Of a DNA stretch of 64,000 nucleotides, positions 57,836 through 64,000 are shown piece after piece; the first letter of the stretch is position 1, and the number at the start of each line of letters is the position of its first letter. The notes beneath the pieces were generated by a model. That model was not told where the DNA came from and made no database searches. It saw only the letters and a program-made list of their open reading frames with translations. Source of the stretch: Xestospongia bergquistia (Eukaryota > Porifera > Demospongiae > Haplosclerida > Petrosiidae); contig OZ014417.1 in assembly GCA_963965975.1 (NCBI GenBank), positions 6,677,821-6,741,820 of the forward strand, in the 5' to 3' direction. A program made the position numbers and the translations under genes.

Positions 57836-58432
57836 CTAATTGCACCTGATATATCTGTAACATTTTATGTCATCAGCAAACATAAGAATAGTTGAAGAGG
57901 AGACAGTAGACGGCAAGTCATTGATATAAATGATGAATAGGATGGGGTCTAAGATGCTGCCCTGAGGAACTCCAGAGATAACAGGAAGTTTGTCAGAAAG
58001 GCTATTGTTGATAGAGACACACTGAGAGCGAGACAACAGGTATGATCCAAAAAGTTCCCAGAGGCTACCTGTAATGCTGATGGACCAGAGTTTGAATAAA
58101 AGCTCATTATGAGGAACTGTATCAAAAGCCTTTCGTAGGTCAAGATAGATACAGTCCGTTTGGGATCTCTGGTCAAAAGAGTTGAAAATCGTACTCAGGA
58201 ATAGAAGTAACTGGTGAATAGTGGAATGGTGCTGGAGAAAACCAAACTGAAAATCGGAAATAGAGGAGAAGACATGATCAATAATATTGTTATAGATTGG
58301 TCTCTCCAAGACTTTAAAGATGGAGCACAAAAGAGAGATAGGTCTATAGTTTTGGACTAGAGATTTGTCCCCTGATTTAAAAATAGGGATGATGCAGTGT
58401 AGACACCATTCAGCAGGGGATAATACATACAT
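57836..58432 (-). mobile_element. LINE (non-LTR retrotransposon) reverse-transcriptase fragment
   Basis: About 198 codons of RT fingers and palm: IPIFKSGDKSLVQNYRPISLL, FQFGFLQHHST, a catalytic YLDLRKAFDTVPH block, SGVPQGSILDPILFIIYIND and the FADD catalytic box. It resembles the CR1/Jockey-type clades. It is open but truncated at both ends: no endonuclease, no 3' part of the RT, no A-tail. A 5'- and 3'-truncated insertion, not able to move. It is antisense to the channel array. Confidence 0.85.
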
Positions 58433-59082
58433 GATTGATGCTAGCTATATAGAGAGACTAAAAGTAACACTATATAATACGTACATGAATGATGCATGAG
58501 CATTTGTTGATGGCGTTTTCAAAATGATGAAGACAAATTTATTAACATGTAAGAACATTTAAACAGAGTGCTACATTGTTGTGGATTTAATATAATAGTA
58601 TCTGTGAACTGCCAAAGACAAAATAATTGTTACATATATTGTGAAGTCTGTTGTATACTATAGTTTCATGTGGTTTCATGGAGACAGTGAATATGTTATC
58701 ATATGTAGTCTATACCCTCATATCCATACATGTATATGCTATAATGTTATATTAATTAAAAAATGCTGAAATGACACTTAATTAAAAATGATAACAGGAG
58801 TTTATTCATAGTACTTAATTATAACAAAATGGTTTTACATAAAGTTTGTGAATCAAGGCAACTAAAACGATATTTAGCACTTCATCATACCGTAAGATTA
58901 ATTAAGAGTCCACAATGCATATATAATCATACAATGCTATACAGAGACACTAATATAAAGTAATGTAAACATAATTGGTGTATTCATAAATATATATATG
59001 TGCTGTTAATTTGATATTAATATTGTATATATACTATAGATTGTATGAAAGCTTTCAAATGATGAAGACAAATTGTTTGACT
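58433..59082. other. Spacer upstream of ENaC-14
   Basis: Includes the right copy of the about 300-bp direct repeat (58680-58975). No gene seen. Confidence 0.6.
58680..58975. repeat. About 300-bp direct repeat, right copy
   Basis: Matches 57500-57805; about 150 bp of it is also found at 48615-48765 upstream of ENaC-10. Confidence 0.7.
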
Positions 59083-59962
59083 TGTAATGACACAGAATTT
59101 CTATTCAACCCAGACTTGGCTTACGACTTTCGTAAATTAAATAAACTTAGAATGTGTCATAAATTTCTTAGCAATATCTCTGAAAATGTCCAAAATGCTG
59201 ATATATGAGAAGTCATTCAAAAATCATTTAGAAATATTGTTTACTACTGTGGACTTATTCAAGGTGTTAATAATGAACTCTATCACTGTGAGAAGGAGCT
59301 ACAACCTGTATTAACATCTCTTGGCATCTTTAATAGTATTACTAATGGGAGACAGGATCGTTATGTCACATCTATTGGAGCAAAGTATGGATTAAAAATG
59401 ATTATTAACATAAGCCAAATAAATCATCCACCTATTGAAGGAAATACTGGCATCAAAATAATAAGTCATGAAAGAGATGACATTGCTAGACCTAATCTTT
59501 ATGGATTTGGAATACCTCCAGGAAGAAATGCTTACATTGGTGTAAGGAAAAAGATTGCCATAGATCATACAGGGAATGTTGGATGTATTGATGATCGTGA
59601 GCTTTCATTTTATCCACAGTATGAGTACTCTCAATTTGCTTGTAGACAAAATGCTCTTGTTGAACATATAGCACAGTCTAATATTTGTTACTGTATCCTT
59701 GATCCAGCTGCCAGACCTATTAGTGGTCCTTATGTTAACACTCCCAATTGTACATTTAATCATACTTGTTGTTTACAAAATCAAAGTTTCAGTTTCGATA
59801 CACACTCAATATGTCCTCTCCTATGTCATTTTGAATACTATGATAGTCGAGTAAGCTATACTAGTTTTTCCTACTGGTCTCTTTCTTAAAAGACTTGCAG
59901 CATCTTCAAAGAAAAGTAGTAATACAATTCAAGGAGATTTTTTGACAGTTAATGTATTCTTG
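59083..59962 (+). pseudogene. ENaC-14: channel pseudogene truncated at both ends (relative of ENaC-10)
   Basis: Starts within the ectodomain (DTEFLFNPDLAYDF), so TM1 is missing. It ends before TM2, where 'ttcttggaagatg' jumps to 3' flank (ttaccataacacaaaagaat). Internal lesions: TGG to TGA (59206), a 9-nt in-frame loss in LGICYTF (about 59327) and an extra T at about 59874. The IIN-SQINHPPIEG segment is shared with ENaC-10. Confidence 0.86.
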
Positions 59963-60291
59963 GAAGATGTTACCATAACACAAAAGAATGGATATATATC
60001 TATTACACTTTATAGGACGTTCCCTTATGCCTCATCAAAAACTAACTCCAGGTTTTCTGCAGTCAAGTTCATAAAAAGTGAACCACTTATTATATTTAGA
60101 AGGCAATTCCTGTCACGTTGTCCAGATGCAAAAGAATTGAATATGATTTAAGGTCTGAAGAAAAAGACTTGAGTAAGAAAAATACAATGAATAAGATATT
60201 TTATTTATACAGAATAAACAGAACCGCCCTTTATTAATTATTCATTTCATTAGTAGTGCACCCCTGCTGTGTCTACCACAAAGGCTAAACT

Positions 60292-61818
60292 ATGGCTAAC
60301 AGATGCAAATCTGAAGACAATAATAAGCAAGCTAGGTGCTGTAAAAGTGGAAGCTGTCGCTACAATGACCACTATTTAAGAAAATGGGTTGAAGAGACAT
60401 CACTGTATGGGATACCTCATGTCTTCAAAGGGAAATCTAAGATAAGGCGAATTATCTGGGTACTTATATTAGTTGGTTTAACTGTTGGATGTCTATACAC
60501 TGTTGGTCGTAACCTGGAGCGTTATTTGAAAAAGCCTACTGCTACAACTGTTGCTGTAGAGTCTGCTGAACTAACTGGATTGGCCTTTCCAGCAGTGACT
60601 GTTTGTAGACTCAATGCATATGAGTCTTCAGAAATTGCTCGATTTACAGAATTTCTATTCAATCCAGACTTGGCTTATAATATCCACGTATCAAATAATA
60701 TTGCAATTGGGATGTGTAATAAAGTTCTGAACAATATCACTGAAGATGTTCGAAAATCTGCTATATGGGAAGTCATTCAAAAATCATTAAGTAATTTTGT
60801 TTACTTCTGTGGCTTTAATAAAGACGTCGACTATAACATTACTTCCTGTAAGAAAGAACTACAACCCGTACTAACATCTCTTGGCATCTGTTATACCTTT
60901 AATAGTATTACTAATGGGAAACCAAATGTTTATGTTACAGCCACTGGAGCAAAGTATGGATTAAAAATGATTTTTAATATAAGTCAAATAAATCATCCGT
61001 CTATTAAGGGGAATACTGGCATCAAAATAGTAGTTCATGAAAGAGATGATGTCCCTCGACCTAATCTTTATGGATTTGGAGTGCCTCCAGGGAGAAATGC
61101 TTACATTGGTATAAGGAAAAAGATTGACATAGATCATACCAGTAATGCTGGATGTATTGATGATCGTGAGCTTTCCTTTTATCCACATTATGACTATTCT
61201 CAATTTGCTTGTCGACTAAATGCTCATGTTAAACATATAGCACAACCTGATACTTGTAACTGCATTCTTGATCCCTCAACTAGACCTTCTAGTGGTCTTT
61301 ATAGTAACACTCCCAATTGTACATTTAATGATACTTGTTGTTTACTTAATCAATCTTCTAGTTTTGATCCACGAGATAGGTGTCCTCTTCCATGTCAATT
61401 TGAATACTATGATAACCAAATAAGTTACTCCAGCTTTCCTACTGGTCCTTATCTTGAAGATCTTGCAATGTCTTTGAATTTGAGCAAGGACAGTATTCGC
61501 GATGATTTCATGTCAGTTAGTGTATTCCTTGAAGATTTACAAGTGACAACAACAACTACTGAATATTCATATTCTGATGCTGCATTTATAGCTGACCTTG
61601 GAGGAGCTCTGGGGCTATTTCTTGGTGCTAGCCTTATAGCCTTTATTGAGATAGGTATGCTCCTATTAGATGAATTTAAGAGGATTTGTTTACCAAAAAA
61701 ATGTAAAAAGATAATGGATGAAGTTGATGATAGCATAAACTTTTTGGAAATTATTGACGAATTAGGGCGAAATGAGCCTAAAGTAACAGAAGAGCCAGTG
61801 AAAGAAAGTGGTGTATGA
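60292..61818 (+). CDS. ENaC-15: DEG/ENaC-type channel subunit, subfamily C, intact
   Basis: Single-exon channel subunit, 508 aa. CCKSGSCRYNDHYLRKW motif (about 16-32), pre-TM1 TSLYGIPHVFKGKSK with Tyr for the family His, TM1 (about 54-76), LAFPAVTVCRLN, a Cys-rich ectodomain with GFGVPPGRNAY, TEYSYSDAAFIADLGG, and TM2 GLFLGASLIAFIE with the standard GAS filter. The acidic tail ends EEPVKESGV. It is the intact counterpart of the broken ENaC-3 and ENaC-11. The shared C/D upstream box precedes the start, and a truncated A fragment follows 225 bp downstream. Confidence 0.9.
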   Translation: MANRCKSEDNNKQARCCKSGSCRYNDHYLRKWVEETSLYGIPHVFKGKSKIRRIIWVLILVGLTVGCLYTVGRNLERYLKKPTATTVAVESAELTGLAFPAVTVCRLNAYESSEIARFTEFLFNPDLAYNIHVSNNIAIGMCNKVLNNITEDVRKSAIWEVIQKSLSNFVYFCGFNKDVDYNITSCKKELQPVLTSLGICYTFNSITNGKPNVYVTATGAKYGLKMIFNISQINHPSIKGNTGIKIVVHERDDVPRPNLYGFGVPPGRNAYIGIRKKIDIDHTSNAGCIDDRELSFYPHYDYSQFACRLNAHVKHIAQPDTCNCILDPSTRPSSGLYSNTPNCTFNDTCCLLNQSSSFDPRDRCPLPCQFEYYDNQISYSSFPTGPYLEDLAMSLNLSKDSIRDDFMSVSVFLEDLQVTTTTTEYSYSDAAFIADLGGALGLFLGASLIAFIEIGMLLLDEFKRICLPKKCKKIMDEVDDSINFLEIIDELGRNEPKVTEEPVKESGV

Positions 61819-62043
61819 CTTAATGATTGTAAGAGTACATGTATATATACAAGTTATTCTAAAATTATATAACTGATATATGACTACATTGACATTAGCA
61901 CTAGTATAATATAATCTTGTTAACAGTTAATTTACCGATATATAATTAACTTGTGGTATGAGTATATTGTCTCATGTTGTTAGTGATGCTGTGGCATACA
62001 CTTTAAAATTAAAAAGATTAAAAAGGAAATTATTCTAAATATC

Positions 62044-62315
62044 TTGGCTAACAAAGACAACCAGTCTTCATCAAATGTTAAGAATAATAGTGCTAAGTTG
62101 TGAAAATCTGATAAATGTCACTATAATGACCATTACTTCAATAAATGGTTGGAACAGACAACACTAAATGGAATTATTCATGTTTTCAAAGGAAAATCAA
62201 AGATAAGAAAAATACTATGGACAGTCATATTTGTTGGTGCAGTATTTGAATGTCTATTTACTGTTGGGGATAGTTTGTATTGTTATATTCAAAAACCTAC
62301 TGCTACAACCATTAC
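62044..62315 (+). pseudogene. ENaC-16: truncated subfamily-A fragment (copy 4 of 4)
   Basis: Start codon mutated to TTG, plus a TGC to TGA change in the Cys/His motif (agttgtgaaaatc). It keeps slightly more of the original joint (cctactgctacaaccattac) than the other copies before switching to the 3' flank, so it shows the ancestral form of the deletion junction. Confidence 0.87.
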
Positions 62316-62843
62316 AAATTGTCAATAATAACGAAATATCTTTAACCAATGTAACATTTTGACATGACTACACTTACATTTTTGATTTGTATACATAAAT
62401 TGTCAATAATAATGAAAAATCTGTAGATGACCAATGCAACATTTTGACATTATTGAAAATACTTATACTTCACTACTAAGTCTTTTAAGTTGTTTAATAA
62501 CTAATTAATTGAACACATTATATTAGTTTAATTGTTAGACTGTTCGTTACAAGTGTCATAGATTGAGATATAAGAGATGTTATATTTATTTAAGTTGTTG
62601 ATATAAATGTGTAAATTAAAATGAAAGTATGATTAAGTGTACAGTCAAGCGATGATAATCTGATATCAATAGCTGACAGTTGTTTACTATATAGAGCAGG
62701 TTCATTGTTAACAGTAGGATACACTTTATTTCATTAATTTTTATATGACACTCAAATCATATTTCCATTGTTAATAGTGTCAAATTTCAATTTAGTTGTC
62801 ACATGTAAATGTTGCCTTGTAGAAAACAATGTCATGGCTTACT
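62316..62843. other. Spacer and B-type upstream region before ENaC-17
   Basis: Shortened version of 32554-33218. A stretch around 'aaattgtcaataataacga' occurs twice (62317 and 62398), indicating a small local duplication. The TATA-like ctatataaata lies near 62842-62852. Confidence 0.55.
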
Positions 62844-62895
62844 ATATAAATAATTGTGATTCAGAAATTGATAGCTAGGTAACTACTGTGTTATC

Positions 62896-64000
62896 ATGGA
62901 TAGCAACAAGCCTTCAGTTGAAGCTACTAATCATCATGATAAAGCTAGGTCATGTAAATGTGTAAGCTGCCATTGCAATGACCGATACTTTGACAAATGG
63001 TTAGAGAAGACATCACTGGATGGTATAAGTCATGCTTTCAAAGGTAAATCAAAGATAAGAAGATTAATGTGGGGAGTCATATTTTTCGGTGCGGTAATTG
63101 GATGCCTTTATACTGTTGGTGAGAGTCTTCGTCGTTTTATTGACAAGCCAACGGCCACAAGTATTTTCGTAGAGTCAACTGAAAAAATTGGGTTGTCCTT
63201 TCCAGCAGTGACCATTTGCAGTCTTGACTCTGGAGATAAAAATGGCGGCTATATGGCTGAACTGTTTGAGTTCCTTTTTAATCCTGATTTTGCATTTAAC
63301 TTTGGAATGTCATTAGATCTTGGACATTGCAAAGATGTTTTGAAGAACACAACAGAATTTGAGAGAAATATAACAATTTGGGATGGCCTTCGAGAATCTT
63401 TTAAAGATATCATTCACTATTGCGGGTTTATTCAAGGTGTCGATAAAAAAGTTATTCGCTGTGAAGAGGAACTAGAACCTGTTCTAACATCTCTTGGTAT
63501 CTGTTATACATTTAATAGCATTACTAGTGGAAGATCAGATGTTTATGCCACAGCCACTGGAGCAAAGTATGGATTGAAATTAATCTTTAATGTTAGTCAA
63601 AATAGTAATCCATCTGTTAAGGGTAATTCTGGAATAAAAATAGTTGTCCATGAAAGAGATGACATTGCTAGACCTAATCTTTATGGATTTGGAATACCTC
63701 CAGGAAGAAATGCTTACATTGGTGTAAGGAAGAAGATTGCCATAGATCACACCAGTAATGTTGGATGCATTGATGATCATGAGCTTTCATTTTATCCACA
63801 GTATGAGTACTCTCAATTTGCTTGTAGACAGAATTCTCTTGTTGAACATATAGCACAGTCTAATATTTGTGACTGTATCCTTGATCCAGCTGCCAGACCT
63901 ATTAGTGGTCCTTATGCTAACACTCCCAATTGTACATTTAATCATACTTGTTGTTTACAAAATCAAAGTTTCAGTTTCGATATGCACTCAATATGTCCTC
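62896..64000 (+). CDS. ENaC-17: DEG/ENaC-type channel subunit, subfamily B, runs off window
   Basis: The first 368 codons are open and collinear with ENaC-5, with no length change. CKCVSCHCNDRYFDKW motif, pre-TM1 TSLDGISHAFKGKSK (Asp at the family His position and Ala for Val of HVF), TM1, LSFPAVTICSLD, GFGIPPGRNAY and NHTCC. TM2 is beyond the window. Differences from ENaC-5 are few, so the pair duplicated recently or has been homogenised. The B promoter with a TATA box directly precedes it. Confidence 0.88.
   Translation, partial: MDSNKPSVEATNHHDKARSCKCVSCHCNDRYFDKWLEKTSLDGISHAFKGKSKIRRLMWGVIFFGAVIGCLYTVGESLRRFIDKPTATSIFVESTEKIGLSFPAVTICSLDSGDKNGGYMAELFEFLFNPDFAFNFGMSLDLGHCKDVLKNTTEFERNITIWDGLRESFKDIIHYCGFIQGVDKKVIRCEEELEPVLTSLGICYTFNSITSGRSDVYATATGAKYGLKLIFNVSQNSNPSVKGNSGIKIVVHERDDIARPNLYGFGIPPGRNAYIGVRKKIAIDHTSNVGCIDDHELSFYPQYEYSQFACRQNSLVEHIAQSNICDCILDPAARPISGPYANTPNCTFNHTCCLQNQSFSFDMHSICP

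Noticed and set aside
57836..58432. Functional reverse transcriptase gene
   Set aside because: Open but truncated at both ends, without endonuclease or 3' structures; treated as a dead LINE fragment.
1..64000. tRNA, rRNA or mitochondrial inserts
   Set aside because: No cloverleaf box A/B pairs, rRNA blocks or mitochondrial coding blocks caught my eye on reading. A tRNAscan and a BLAST search would be decisive.

Overview
The window looks like nuclear DNA of a demosponge, most likely Amphimedon or a close relative. This is inferred from AT-rich sequence, very short GT-AG introns, closely packed genes on both strands, metazoan-only families (AACS, UPB1, Ig/FN3 receptors, DEG/ENaC channels) and abundant small foldback elements. 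No database search was possible.

Layout. (1) 550-5177, minus: the 5' ten exons of acetoacetyl-CoA synthetase; the rest lies left of the window. One splice donor has been amplified into a 45-bp minisatellite. (2) 5520-20095, minus: a head-to-tail cluster of five paralogous type I membrane proteins (called IgFn-A to IgFn-E here). They share signal peptide, Ig-like, FN3 and cysteine-containing FN3-like modules, a Ser/Thr/Pro stalk, one TM helix and a cytoplasmic tail that differs in each. Essentially every intron is phase 1. A-D look intact; E is decaying. (3) 20179-23953, plus: an 11-exon UPB1 (beta-ureidopropionase) gene, head-to-head with IgFn-E across 83 bp. (4) 23954-26586: repeats, including a complete hAT-type MITE with 8-bp target-site duplications. 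(5) 26587-64000, plus: a tandem array of intronless DEG/ENaC-type channel genes (ENaC-1 to ENaC-17). Five are complete, one runs off the window, and the others are frameshifted, truncated or fused relics. The array grew by copying an A-B-C gene cassette about 9.4 kb long.

The channel array is laced with repeats: a piece of UPB1 pasted into it, a Ginger-like integrase transposon, a LINE reverse-transcriptase fragment, two foldback MITE families, a perfect 62-bp palindrome and locally duplicated spacer blocks.

How the genes work together. AACS and UPB1 are housekeeping metabolic genes (acetoacetate activation; last step of pyrimidine catabolism) with no visible link to each other. The Ig/FN3 cluster and the channel array are lineage-specific multigene families at the cell surface. 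The channels share two unusual traits: the near-universal His-Gly gating motif before TM1 has become Asn/Tyr/Asp-Gly, and the cytosolic N-terminus carries a conserved Cys/His motif. Exon borders were placed by eye from splice sites, reading phase and paralogue comparison.
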